From Streptomyces paradoxus (GTDB lineage: Bacteria; Actinomycetota; Actinomycetes; Streptomycetales; Streptomycetaceae): a stretch of DNA of 64,000 bases. The notes under the pieces are model-generated. The model was not told the origin of the DNA. It was given only the letters and a program-made list of their open reading frames with translations, and did no database searches. The stretch spans positions 224,239-288,238 of the forward strand of contig NZ_JACHGV010000003.1 in the NCBI RefSeq assembly GCF_014202475.1, written 5' to 3'. The translations under genes and the position numbers were made by a program. Below, piece by piece: positions 7,761-15,562 of this stretch. Within the stretch, counting starts at the first letter, position 1, and each line of letters starts with the position of its first letter.

Positions 7761-8294
7761 TCAGGAGCGGGGGTTGGGATAGGCGCCGAGGAGGTTGGGT
7801 ACGCCGCAGGCGGTGGCGAGGAGGTCGGCGTACGCAGCAAGGATGCGACGGGTGTCGTCCAAGGCAGTTCGCAGCTGAGCTGACTGGGGCCAGGCACGCT
7901 CATGGTCGCGGCGGGAGCGGTCCGCAGGGCGGCGGCTCTCCCAATCCTCCAACGCAGGGTGCCAGGCGGCTAGGAGCGGGCGTACACCGTAGTTGAGCGT
8001 AGCCACCGCCAGGTACCCGAAGTTGTACTCGCCGTTCCGTTTCGGTTCGGCGACTTGCGGCCCGTGACGGCGCAGGATTTCGCGACTGGTGCCGAACAGC
8101 GAGTGCAAGCTCGTCAGCGCCTCTCGCAGCAGACCCTCGTCCTCCCGCAGTGGCACCACAGACACTCGGGTGATCAGCTCTACATACAGCTCCCAGGCAG
8201 CTCGCCGCTCCGCGTCGTTCGGCTCCCAGCTGCCGGCGATCTCGAGCATCGGCAGCTTCAACCTGACTTCAACGTTCCTTGGCGCCTGGGCCAC
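7761..8294 (-). CDS. Conserved helical protein divergent from the TIR/NB-ARC gene
   Basis: 177 aa from GTG 8294 (VAQAPRNVEVRLKLPML), which has a GGGAG site close upstream; an in-frame GTG at 8315 would give 184 aa. Key stretches are EVRLKLPMLEIAGSW, ELITRVSVV, GYLAVATLNYGVRPLLAAWHPALEDWE and RRILAAYADLLATACGV, mostly helical. I have no named family. Homologous-looking proteins are, to my recollection, frequent next to Streptomyces TIR, NACHT or NB-ARC genes, which suggests a partner role. The divergent start of the 967-aa gene is about 110 bp away. Confidence 0.6.
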   Translation of the reverse strand: MAQAPRNVEVRLKLPMLEIAGSWEPNDAERRAAWELYVELITRVSVVPLREDEGLLREALTSLHSLFGTSREILRRHGPQVAEPKRNGEYNFGYLAVATLNYGVRPLLAAWHPALEDWESRRPADRSRRDHERAWPQSAQLRTALDDTRRILAAYADLLATACGVPNLLGAYPNPRS

Positions 8295-8403
8295 TTCACT
8301 CCCTCTTCCTATCACCGATCTCGGTGTTCTTCGCCTGCTACCAGGCTATACGCGAGATCATGGCTGTCGGTTAACGTGACAATTATCAGAGGATGGGGGG
8401 TCA

Positions 8404-11307
8404 ATGGTGACCGACACCGCGCAGCGGTTCTTCGTCAGCTATGCGGGCCCGGACCGTGTCTGGGCGGAGTGGGTGGGCTGGCAGCTCAAGCGGGCGGGGC
8501 ATGAGGTTGAGCTGGACAGGTGGGACTGGCGCACTGGGGACGACTTCGTCCAGAAGATGAACGTTGCTCTTGTCAGGGCCGACGCGATGGTGGCCCTGTT
8601 CTCCAAGAACTACTTCGCCGCCGGACGGTGGACCCAAGAAGAGTGGTCGGCCACCGTGGCCAAGCGGGGGCGGCTCGTTCCGGTGGTGATCGAGCCTCTG
8701 GCCGACGACGACATCCCAGCCCTCCTGGCTGGGAGGCTGCGTACGGACCTCCACGGGCTGGACGAATCTGCCGCTACTGCTTCCCTGCTCGAAGCGGTTC
8801 ATGGACCGGTTCCCCCTGCTGGTCCGGTCGCCTTTCCTGGCGCTGCCTTGGCTGACTCAGATACAGAATCCGACCCACAGCGCCCCCGGCTACCTAGCAG
8901 TGTCGGTCTGCCCAAGGTATGGAACGTCCGCCGCCGTAATCCAGACTTCTTCGGTCGCGAGGCTGAAATGATTCAGCTTCGTGCCGGATTGCTCAGCGGA
9001 CGCCAGGCAGTGGTCCAGGCACTGCACGGCATGGGCGGCATTGGTAAGACCCAGATTGCTTTGGAGTACGCCCACCGCTTCGCCAGCCAGTACGACCTCG
9101 TGTGGTGGGTTGATGCCGAACAAGCCGACCAGTTACCCGTCCGCTACACCGAACTCGCCGAACGCCTCGGCATCGCCAAATCCGACGCCGGTACCGAAGC
9201 GAATGCACGTGCTCTTCTCCAGTATCTGCGGGCGCGGCACCGATGGCTTCTCATCCTAGACAACGCTGAAAAGCCTGATCAGATCGAGCCTTGGCTCCCA
9301 GAGGGGACCGGCCACGTTCTGATCACCTCACGCGACCCAGACTGGCATGGGATTGCTCACCAGAGTGACCTGGGTGTGTTTACCCGCGCCGACTCCCTGG
9401 CCTACGTTCAGGCTCGTATCCCGACAATCGCCACGGAACAGGCCGACCTCCTCGCGCAGGACCTCGGCGACCTGCCCCTTGCGCTCGCCCAAGCTGCGGG
9501 AGTTCTGCGCAGCGGCATGACCGTGGACCGCTATCGTCAACTCCTGACCACCAACACCGCCCGCCTCCTTCAGGAGAGCGATGTTCGCGACTACCCCGCG
9601 CCGCTGGCTGCGACAGTTAACATCGCCGTCACCCGCCTCATGGACGACGGCCACCCCGATGCCACTGCTCTGCTCCGCCTCGGAGCGTTCCTCGGCCCCG
9701 AACCCATTCCCACCGCCTGGCTGGAGACAGCCCGCTCCCGACTGACCAGCATTCCCGGTGATCCAGACGACCCGATGTGGCTACGCAGCGCCCTTCAGCC
9801 CCTCAGCCGCTTTGGACTGGCCCGCACTGACGTCAACGCCTGCCAAATCCATCGACTGACTCAGGCCATCGTCCGCACGGAGACCAGCTCTGATCTGGCT
9901 GTAGCGATTGGCGACGACGTCATTGCCGTCCTCATGGCAGCAAACCCGGGCGACCCACAATCCCCAGCTGAATGGTCGGTGTGGGCATCCCTTACTGCCC
10001 ACCTCACCATTCCCCACGTTTCCACTGCGGTTATCGACCGACCCGAAATGCGTCCAACGCTTTCCAAGGCTGTCCATTTTCTCCTCAGCAGCGGTCAACC
10101 ACGCGTCGCCTATGACCTTAGTGCGACGCTGCATCAGGTGTGGATTAACGCATTGGGGCCAGATCACCCTGACGTGCTCACCTGCGCACAGCGTGTGGGA
10201 CATGCCAGCGCTGACCTTGGCGACTACGCCAAAGCCCGCTCAGTCATTGAGGACCTTGTTACTCGTCGTCGCCGTATTTTGGGGGAGGACCATCCTGACA
10301 CCCTTCAATCCGCCAACAACCTTGCCAACACCTTGCATGCCATGGGGGATTACGCGGAGGCTCGGCGGATGCAGGAGGAGGTCCTTGCTCGTCGTCGCCA
10401 TGTTTTGGGGGAGGACCACCCCGGCACCCTCGAATCCGCCATGAACCTCGCCAACATGTTGGACGATTTGGGAGAGTACGCGGAGGCTCGGGCGATGCAG
10501 GACGACGCCCTCGCACGTTGTCGCCGGGTCTTGGGTGAGGACCATCCTGACACCCTCCAATCCGCCAGCAACCTCACCACCACCCTGAGCGCATTGGAGG
10601 AGTACGCGGAGGCTCGGCGGATGCAGGAGGACGTTCTCGCTCGTCGTCGCCGTATTTTGGGGGAGGACCACCCCAGCACTCTCACCTCCGCCAACAATCT
10701 CGGCAACTCCCTGCGCGAATTGGGGAAATGCGCGGAGGCTCGGGCGATGCAGGAAGATGTCGTTTTTCGTCGTCGTCGTGTTTTGGGGGAGGACCACCCT
10801 CACACCCTCGCCTCTGTCAGCAACCTCGCCACCACCTTGAACGCCATGGGGGAGCACGTGGAGGCTCGGCGGATGCAGGAGGACGTTCTCGCTCGTTGCC
10901 GTCGTGTTTTGGGGGAGGACCACCCCAACACCCTCTCCTCCGTCAGCAACCTCGCCACCACCTTGAACGCCATGGGGGAGCACGTGGAGGCTCGGCGGAT
11001 GCAGGAGGACGTTCTCGCTCGTCGTCGCCGTATTTTGGGGGAGGACCACCCCAATACCCTCCTCTCTGCCAGTAACCTCGCCAAAACCCTGCGCGATCTC
11101 CGTCGTAACTCGGAGGCCGTTGAGCTCCTGAAGGACGTACATGCTCGCTGCCCTCGCGTCCTCGGCGAGAAGCACCCCGGCACTGCGCGTGTCACCCGGA
11201 GTCTCGCTGCTGCGCTGACGGCGATGGGCAGGACATATGAGGCCCAACAACTGACGGGCCGAAAGCTCGGCAAAAGCAGGCGCCGTTTCGGCCGCAAGCG
11301 GCGGTGA
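8404..11307 (+). CDS. TIR / NB-ARC / TPR protein, NLR-like candidate defence protein
   Basis: 967 aa. An N-terminal TIR domain (about 7-120) has FFVSYAGPDRVWAEWVGWQL and the NFAAGRWTQEEW-type region with Glu79/Glu80 at the position of the NADase catalytic Glu. A STAND/NB-ARC ATPase follows: Walker A GMGGIGKT (209-216), Walker B RWLLILDN (about 280-287), LGDLPLALAQ (about 354). The C-terminus (584-961) is nine 42-residue kinesin-light-chain-type TPR units with a GEDHPxTLxSxxNLA core. Architecture resembles FxsT-type proteins and TIR-STAND immune receptors; no FxSxx-COOH peptide or radical SAM partner is nearby, so a phage-sensing, NAD-depleting role is inferred. Confidence 0.8.
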   Translation: MVTDTAQRFFVSYAGPDRVWAEWVGWQLKRAGHEVELDRWDWRTGDDFVQKMNVALVRADAMVALFSKNYFAAGRWTQEEWSATVAKRGRLVPVVIEPLADDDIPALLAGRLRTDLHGLDESAATASLLEAVHGPVPPAGPVAFPGAALADSDTESDPQRPRLPSSVGLPKVWNVRRRNPDFFGREAEMIQLRAGLLSGRQAVVQALHGMGGIGKTQIALEYAHRFASQYDLVWWVDAEQADQLPVRYTELAERLGIAKSDAGTEANARALLQYLRARHRWLLILDNAEKPDQIEPWLPEGTGHVLITSRDPDWHGIAHQSDLGVFTRADSLAYVQARIPTIATEQADLLAQDLGDLPLALAQAAGVLRSGMTVDRYRQLLTTNTARLLQESDVRDYPAPLAATVNIAVTRLMDDGHPDATALLRLGAFLGPEPIPTAWLETARSRLTSIPGDPDDPMWLRSALQPLSRFGLARTDVNACQIHRLTQAIVRTETSSDLAVAIGDDVIAVLMAANPGDPQSPAEWSVWASLTAHLTIPHVSTAVIDRPEMRPTLSKAVHFLLSSGQPRVAYDLSATLHQVWINALGPDHPDVLTCAQRVGHASADLGDYAKARSVIEDLVTRRRRILGEDHPDTLQSANNLANTLHAMGDYAEARRMQEEVLARRRHVLGEDHPGTLESAMNLANMLDDLGEYAEARAMQDDALARCRRVLGEDHPDTLQSASNLTTTLSALEEYAEARRMQEDVLARRRRILGEDHPSTLTSANNLGNSLRELGKCAEARAMQEDVVFRRRRVLGEDHPHTLASVSNLATTLNAMGEHVEARRMQEDVLARCRRVLGEDHPNTLSSVSNLATTLNAMGEHVEARRMQEDVLARRRRILGEDHPNTLLSASNLAKTLRDLRRNSEAVELLKDVHARCPRVLGEKHPGTARVTRSLAAALTAMGRTYEAQQLTGRKLGKSRRRFGRKRR
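10150..11285 (+). repeat. 126-bp tandem repeats encoding TPR units
   Basis: Nine consecutive 126-bp units, in frame, encode the 42-aa TPR repeats. Internal units differ by only a few bases; the two adjacent units around 10800-11040 are almost identical over ACCACCTTGAACGCCATGGG and following bases, pointing to recent unit duplication. Confidence 0.8.
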
Positions 11308-11487
11308 CCTCGCGGGTGCCGGCGCTTACCGTGTGCAATGCAAGACCGCGCTCACACTGTGACCAGTTGCTAGAGCAGATACGACACGAAAGCGGATGTT
11401 CCCTGATGGTCTCAGCTCTCTGTGGGGCAGGCCTGGGGCAATGCACTCTGTGGCAGTTCAATCTGCTGGTCATGAGCAGGGGCGCGC
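11308..11487. other. Right end of the integrated element, no gene
   Basis: 180 bp between the NLR-like gene and the tRNA fragment. No supported frame. It contains short direct and inverted runs (for example AATCTGCTGGTCATGAGCAG) that could be integrase arm sites, but I cannot show this. Confidence 0.35.
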
Positions 11488-11542
11488 GCAGACTGTAAAT
11501 CTGCCGGCTCAGCCTTCCCAGGTTCGAATCCTGGCGCCGCCA
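11488..11542 (+). other. tRNA-Tyr(GUA) 3' fragment, attachment site
   Basis: The run from GCAGACTGTAAATCTGCC through the variable arm and T-arm (CCAGGTTCGAATCCTGG) to CGCCGCCA is the 3' two-thirds of a Streptomyces tRNA-Tyr; anticodon GTA is at 11495-11497. Upstream bases cannot form the GGCGGTG acceptor 5' strand or the D-arm, so the gene is truncated. A terminator hairpin follows directly. This is what tRNA-targeting integration leaves at the distal att site. Confidence 0.85.
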
Positions 11543-11551
11543 CACTGGGGA

Positions 11552-11597
11552 AGACCCCCTCTCCTCTACGGAAACGTAGGCGAGAGGGGGTTTTTCG
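11552..11597 (+). terminator. Intrinsic terminator of the tRNA-Tyr locus
   Basis: ACCCCCTCTCCTCTACG pairs with CGTAGGCGAGAGGGGGT (one small mismatch zone) around GAAA, followed by a run of T residues. It is the native tRNA-Tyr terminator, now separated from the intact 5' part of the tRNA. Confidence 0.85.
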
Positions 11598-11792
11598 TTG
11601 TCTCAGTGGTCCTCTGGGGCGCCCCTGGGGTGAGCATGATCACGCCGCTTCGCGGCAGCCACCTGCACATTGCACGCCAACGGCGGCCCAACAGCAGGTG
11701 GTTCACGACGTCTGCCAGGAGCCCGTCGGCGGGCATGAACTCGTCAGATACGCTGCCGCCTCCTATCACGGCATTCTCCTGAAGAGGTGTGC

Positions 11793-12620
11793 ATGAAAAC
11801 AGGCAGACGAACCGTCGCGGTGGCCACGCTCGTGGGGGCGCTGGGGCTTTCGGTGCTGAACGCGCCGGCGGCCCAGGCGGCGGACACCGGCATCACCGTG
11901 TCAGACATCGTCATCAACAACGGCAAGCCGATCGTCGTCGGCACGTCGAAGGAGGTGGAGCCGCCCATCAGCTTCAACATCGCGCTGCCTTCCGGGTACA
12001 GCACCTCCGACCCCTCCCGCTACGACGCGTACCCCTTCCTCTACCGCGGCACCATCAAGACGGCGGCCGACACGGGAGAGAACTTCATCCAGCCGGGCAG
12101 CTACACCTGCTACGAGACCGACTCCAAGCACGCTCGCTGCGAGGGCAACCTCTACATCGACCCGCACCCGAGCCAGGAGCACGTCGACTCCAACAGCGAC
12201 GCCACGACCTGGAAGGTCGGCGTCTCGCTGCGGCTGTGGAAGGCCGACGGCGGCCTCAAGACCGGGGAACTGGAGACGCGGTCAGCGACCGCCCAGCTCA
12301 AGCGCGCGGCCAAGGCGACCACCAACGCCACGCCGGAGCCGGTCACCAAGGGCAAGCCGATCTCCGTCACGGGCAAGCTGACCCGGGCGAACTGGAGCAC
12401 CAAGAGGTACGACGCCTACAGCGGCCGCACGGTCAGCCTCCAGTTCCGCGCCAAGGGCACCGACACCTTCAAGACGGTCAAGAAGGCGACCACCAGCAGC
12501 ACCGGAGGACTGAAGACCACGGTCACCGCCTCGGTCGACGGCTACTACCGCTGGGTGTACTACGGCAACTCCACGACCGGCGTCGCCACCAGCGCGGCCG
12601 ACTACGTCGACGTGCGCTGA
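11793..12620 (+). CDS. Secreted protein, unknown function
   Basis: 275 aa from ATG 11793 (AGAGG site 6 nt upstream). A Sec signal peptide, MKTGRRTVAVATLVGALGLS with cleavage expected after AAQAA, precedes an all-beta body: an N-terminal part with a likely disulphide (Cys in SYTCYETD and HARCEGN) and a C-terminal Ig-like part (GKPISVTGKLTRANW ... DGYYRWVYYGNSTTGVATSAADYVDVR) typical of Streptomyces extracellular calcium-binding/surface proteins. First chromosomal gene after the att site. Converges with the MFS gene. Confidence 0.7.
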   Translation: MKTGRRTVAVATLVGALGLSVLNAPAAQAADTGITVSDIVINNGKPIVVGTSKEVEPPISFNIALPSGYSTSDPSRYDAYPFLYRGTIKTAADTGENFIQPGSYTCYETDSKHARCEGNLYIDPHPSQEHVDSNSDATTWKVGVSLRLWKADGGLKTGELETRSATAQLKRAAKATTNATPEPVTKGKPISVTGKLTRANWSTKRYDAYSGRTVSLQFRAKGTDTFKTVKKATTSSTGGLKTTVTASVDGYYRWVYYGNSTTGVATSAADYVDVR

Positions 12621-12659
12621 CGCCGATCCGCCGGCGCGGCTTCTCCCGGGATGACGGTG

Positions 12660-12702
12660 GGCGGGCGGGGGCGCGTCGCGGCGACGCACGCCCCTCCGCC
12701 CG
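12660..12702. terminator. Probable shared terminator between convergent genes
   Basis: GGGCGGGGGCG-type arm pairs imperfectly with CGCCCCTCCGCCC around a GTCGCGGCGAC inner stem. It sits between the convergent ends of the secreted-protein gene and the MFS gene. Confidence 0.45.
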
Positions 12703-12719
12703 GCTACCCGGCCACCCCG

Positions 12720-14945
12720 CTATCCGACTGTGTCCTGCTCCCCGGCGTGGGCGAGTTCGATGTCGTGGTCGTCCACGCCGGTGCCCGGGACCGTCAGCGG
12801 CGCCGTCCGGGGCGGGTAGCCGGTCGCGATGACCGTGTACGCGCCGGTGTCCAGGTCGGGGAAGGCGTAGGCCCCGTCGAGACCGGTTCGCGTCGTGGCG
12901 ACCACGTTGCCCGCCGCGTCCACCAGCGTCACCCGCGCGTCGCTCAGCGGCACGCCCCCTCCGCGCACCGTGCCGCGTACCTGCGCGCCGGGCCGCAGTT
13001 CGAGCTCGACCCGGGTCGTCCCGGCTCCGCCGATCTCGACGACCTGGGCCAGCGGCCGGTGCTTGGGGGAGCTGACGGCCAGCGTCACCGGCCCCGGCAC
13101 CAGGTCGGTGACCGTGAACTCGCCCAGTACGTCCGTCCGTGTGGTGGCCAGCACCTCCCCGCGCACGTCCGTCATGATGACCACCGCCCCGGCGACCGGT
13201 GTCCCGCCCTCCGCGGAGCGAACCACCCCGGCGAGGCCGCTGGTGCCGCTCAGCAGCACGTCGTACGCCACCGGCTCACCGGCCACGACGATCGTGGACG
13301 CCTGCGGCTGGTAGCCCTCCGACGCGGCGATCAGGACGTACGATCCGGCGCCCGGAGCGTCCACGCCGTACGACCCGTCACTCCGCGAGACCGACCGCCC
13401 GATCTGCTGGCCGCCGAGCGAGATCAACGTCACAGCGGCCCCGCCGACGGCGGCCCGGTCGGCCCCCAGCACCCGGCCCCGCACGGCGATCCCGGCCCGT
13501 TCGGCAGTGGCCACCCCCGCCTCGGCCGGTGCTCCGGCGGCCGGTGCTCCGACGACCGGCTCCCCACCCGCGGAAGCCTTTGCCACCGGCGCTTCCGCCG
13601 CCACCTCCGCAACCGGCGCCGCAGCCCGCTGCCGCGGAATGAACGAGGCGACCGCGAAGGCCAGCAGCGCGGCCCCCGCCCCGACCGCCAGGACGACCTT
13701 GAATCCGTCCTGGGACGGCAGCGGTGTCCGCCCGAAGTCCGTCGTCATCCGGGCCAGGATCACCCCGGCCACCGCGCTGGCGGTCGACGTACCGATGGAC
13801 CGCATGAGCGTGTTGAGGCTGTTCGCCGCGCCCGTCTCCGAGGCCGGGACGGCGCTCATGATGAGTGCGGGCATCGAGCCGTAGGTGAAGCCGATACCGG
13901 CGCCGATGACACAGGTGACGAGCACGAAGTGCCAGAGCTCCGACATCAGCGCGATGTTCAGCCCGTACCCGGCGGCCACGATGAAAGCGCCGGTCATCAG
14001 GGTGATCTTCGGGCCCTTGGCCTTGGACAGGGCGGCGGAGACGGGAGCCGTGGCCATCATGACCAGGCCGGACGGAGCCATGGTCAGCCCGGCGACGAGC
14101 AGTGACTTGCCGAGACCGTATCCGGTCGCCTCAGGCAACTGCAGGAGCTGCGGAATGACCAGGGACATCGCGAACATCGCGAACCCGACGGCGATCGAGG
14201 CGAGGTTGGTGACGAGCACCTGGCGACGAGCGGTGGTCCGCAGGTCGACCAGTGGCTCGCCGACCCGCAGCTCCCACCGGCCCCACACCAGCAGCACGAC
14301 GACGGCCGCCGCGAACAGGCCGAGGGTGGTGCCGCTGCTCCAACCCCAGTCGCCGCCCTTGGAGATGGCCAGCAGCAGTGACACCAGACCCACCGCCATA
14401 CCGATGCCGCCGACCAGGTCGAAGCGCCCGCCGGTACGCACTGTCGACTCCGGCACGATGGCCGGCACCAGCGCGAGGGCGACGACACCAAGACCGGCGG
14501 AGGCCCAGAACAGGGCGTGCCAGTCGAAGTTGTCCGCGATGAGCGCGGCGGCGGGCAGTCCGAGGGCGCCGCCCACGCCGAGTGAGGCGCTCATCAGCGC
14601 GGTCGCCGACCCGAGCCGTTCGGCGGGCAGTTCGTCCCGCATGATGCTGATGCCGAGCGGGATCACGCCGGAGGCGAGGCCCTGTAGTGCCCGTCCGGCG
14701 ATCATCGGGGCGAGTGAGTCGCTGAGCGCGGCGGTCACCGAGCCGGCCACCAGCATCACAAGGCTGATCAGCAGCAGCCGCCGCTTGCAGTACATGTCGC
14801 CGAGCCGGCCCGTCATCGGCGTGGCGACGGCGGCGCCGAGCAGGGTGGCGGTGACGGCCCAGGCGGTGTCCGAGGCGGGGGCGCTCAGCAGCCGGGGGAG
14901 CTCCGGGACGATCGGGATGACCAGGGTCTGCATCAGCGAGACCAC
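12720..14945 (-). CDS. MFS drug transporter fused to carboxypeptidase-regulatory-like repeats
   Basis: 741 aa from the first canonical start, GTG 14945. An EmrB/QacA-like 14-TM MFS unit occupies about residues 1-440 (GRLGDMYCKRRLLLISLV loop; GRALQGLASGVIPLGISIM). After an Ala/Pro linker come three beta-sandwich CarboxypepD_reg-like repeats (VRGRVLGADRAAVGGAAVTL, LAGVVRSAEGGTPVAGAVV, VRGTVRGGGVPLSDARVTL). These repeats presumably hang outside or inside the membrane as a stalk or sensor. The frame stays open upstream and encodes the missing half of TM1, beginning at an ACG codon (15038) preceded by GGAGG at ideal spacing; the true protein may be 772 aa. Confidence 0.8.
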   Translation of the reverse strand: MVSLMQTLVIPIVPELPRLLSAPASDTAWAVTATLLGAAVATPMTGRLGDMYCKRRLLLISLVMLVAGSVTAALSDSLAPMIAGRALQGLASGVIPLGISIMRDELPAERLGSATALMSASLGVGGALGLPAAALIADNFDWHALFWASAGLGVVALALVPAIVPESTVRTGGRFDLVGGIGMAVGLVSLLLAISKGGDWGWSSGTTLGLFAAAVVVLLVWGRWELRVGEPLVDLRTTARRQVLVTNLASIAVGFAMFAMSLVIPQLLQLPEATGYGLGKSLLVAGLTMAPSGLVMMATAPVSAALSKAKGPKITLMTGAFIVAAGYGLNIALMSELWHFVLVTCVIGAGIGFTYGSMPALIMSAVPASETGAANSLNTLMRSIGTSTASAVAGVILARMTTDFGRTPLPSQDGFKVVLAVGAGAALLAFAVASFIPRQRAAAPVAEVAAEAPVAKASAGGEPVVGAPAAGAPAEAGVATAERAGIAVRGRVLGADRAAVGGAAVTLISLGGQQIGRSVSRSDGSYGVDAPGAGSYVLIAASEGYQPQASTIVVAGEPVAYDVLLSGTSGLAGVVRSAEGGTPVAGAVVIMTDVRGEVLATTRTDVLGEFTVTDLVPGPVTLAVSSPKHRPLAQVVEIGGAGTTRVELELRPGAQVRGTVRGGGVPLSDARVTLVDAAGNVVATTRTGLDGAYAFPDLDTGAYTVIATGYPPRTAPLTVPGTGVDDHDIELAHAGEQDTVG

Positions 14946-15094
14946 GATCCCGCCGAAGGCCAGGACCGCGACGACGGCGCTCGCCCGGGGCGCGGGGGGC
15001 TCCCCGGTGTCGGCGGGTCGGGGAAGGGCGTGGGACGTGGCCGGGCCTCCGTAGGGGCGTCAAGGGGCAGCGCGACCCGACCAAGCTAAGCCAA

Positions 15095-15111
15095 TTGATT
15101 GACTTAAGCAA
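15095..15111. promoter_or_regulatory. MarR-like imperfect palindrome upstream of the MFS gene
   Basis: TTGATTGACTTAAGCAA is a 17-bp dyad with 6 of 8 paired positions, AT-rich within GC-rich DNA and about 57 bp upstream of the ACG codon. It resembles MarR-family operators; no regulator gene is adjacent. Confidence 0.4.
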
Positions 15112-15133
15112 CTGGATCGAGCTGCGCGACCAC

Positions 15134-15235
15134 CGGGCTCCACGACGAACCGGGCTCCACGACGAACCGGGCTCCACGACGAACCGGGCTCCACGACGAA
15201 CCGGGCTCCACGACGAACCGGTCTCCACTACAGCC
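15134..15235. repeat. 17-bp tandem repeat, five perfect copies
   Basis: CGGGCTCCACGACGAAC occurs five times head to tail (15134-15218), followed by a degenerate sixth copy (15219-15235). It is non-coding, upstream of the MFS gene. Confidence 0.95.
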
Positions 15236-15321
15236 GAAGTCCACGGCATTGAGGTCCGCGAAAGGCGCAGCCACCGCAGGGGAGCGGCCCGGCCGGTCCG
15301 CCCGCGCGGCACACTGGCCCC

Positions 15322-15534
15322 ATGTCCTCCCGTCGCAGAGTCTGCCCCGAGTGCCGTCGCGAGATCGCCGTCGTCGCCGGGCGGTACGCGCGCCACGACC
15401 CGCCAGGCGCCCGTGAGCACGGCGAACTCACCTCGTGCCCGGGCTCCCGCCGCCAGGCCCGCCCGGGCCCCGAGCAACCGTCCCTGGACGGCTACACGGT
15501 CCCGGACTTCCCCGGCCAACTGCCCCTGTTCTAG
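15322..15534 (+). CDS. Small zinc-ribbon-like conserved protein
   Basis: 70 aa, MSSRRRVCPECRREIAVVAG then RYARHDPPGARE and a C-terminal PDFPGQLPLF. One CPEC knuckle, a downstream His and a later Cys (SCPGS) could form a single zinc site. This short protein is, to my knowledge, widely conserved in Streptomyces with the LPGQLPLF-type tail. Function unknown. The tail is short and hydrophobic, perhaps a docking peptide. Confidence 0.65.
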   Translation: MSSRRRVCPECRREIAVVAGRYARHDPPGAREHGELTSCPGSRRQARPGPEQPSLDGYTVPDFPGQLPLF

Positions 15535-15562
15535 GCCCCGCCCGCGCGGCGGGCCGCCAACC

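Larger units (their letters stand above)
1..11542. mobile_element. Right-hand part of an integrated AICE-type element
   Basis: The segment holds a compact leftward set of overlapping small genes of the kinds found in Streptomyces integrative conjugative elements (Spd-like, RRQRL zinc protein, DUF2637, DUF6284), a divergent GntR/UTRA regulator of the KorSA type, and cargo genes less GC-rich than the host. It ends in a 3' fragment of a tRNA-Tyr gene followed by that tRNA's terminator. AICEs usually integrate into the 3' end of a tRNA gene, leaving a duplicated 3' segment at the far end. Integrase, excisionase, replication initiator and TraB are not in the window and are expected to the left. 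That this is one element rather than two nested ones is inference. Confidence 0.75.

Noticed and set aside
10150..11285. CRISPR array
   Set aside because: The 126-bp repeats are contiguous, in frame and encode TPR units; there are no spacers.
8404..11307. Part of a complete FxSxx-COOH peptide system
   Set aside because: Domain order fits FxsT, but no radical SAM maturase or FxSxx precursor peptide is found in the flanks.
11466..11542. A complete, functional tRNA-Tyr
   Set aside because: The bases 5' of the anticodon arm cannot form the acceptor or D-arm partner strands; only the 3' portion is real.
1..11542. Integrase or replication initiator gene inside the window
   Set aside because: No frame shows tyrosine or serine recombinase or Rep motifs; these must lie to the left.
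11789..14105. Long plus-strand frames overlapping the secreted-protein and MFS genes
   Set aside because: They are His/Arg/Gly/Pro-rich shadow frames of the convergent genes.
15134..15235. CRISPR array
   Set aside because: 17-bp units are directly abutted without spacers and no cas gene is near.
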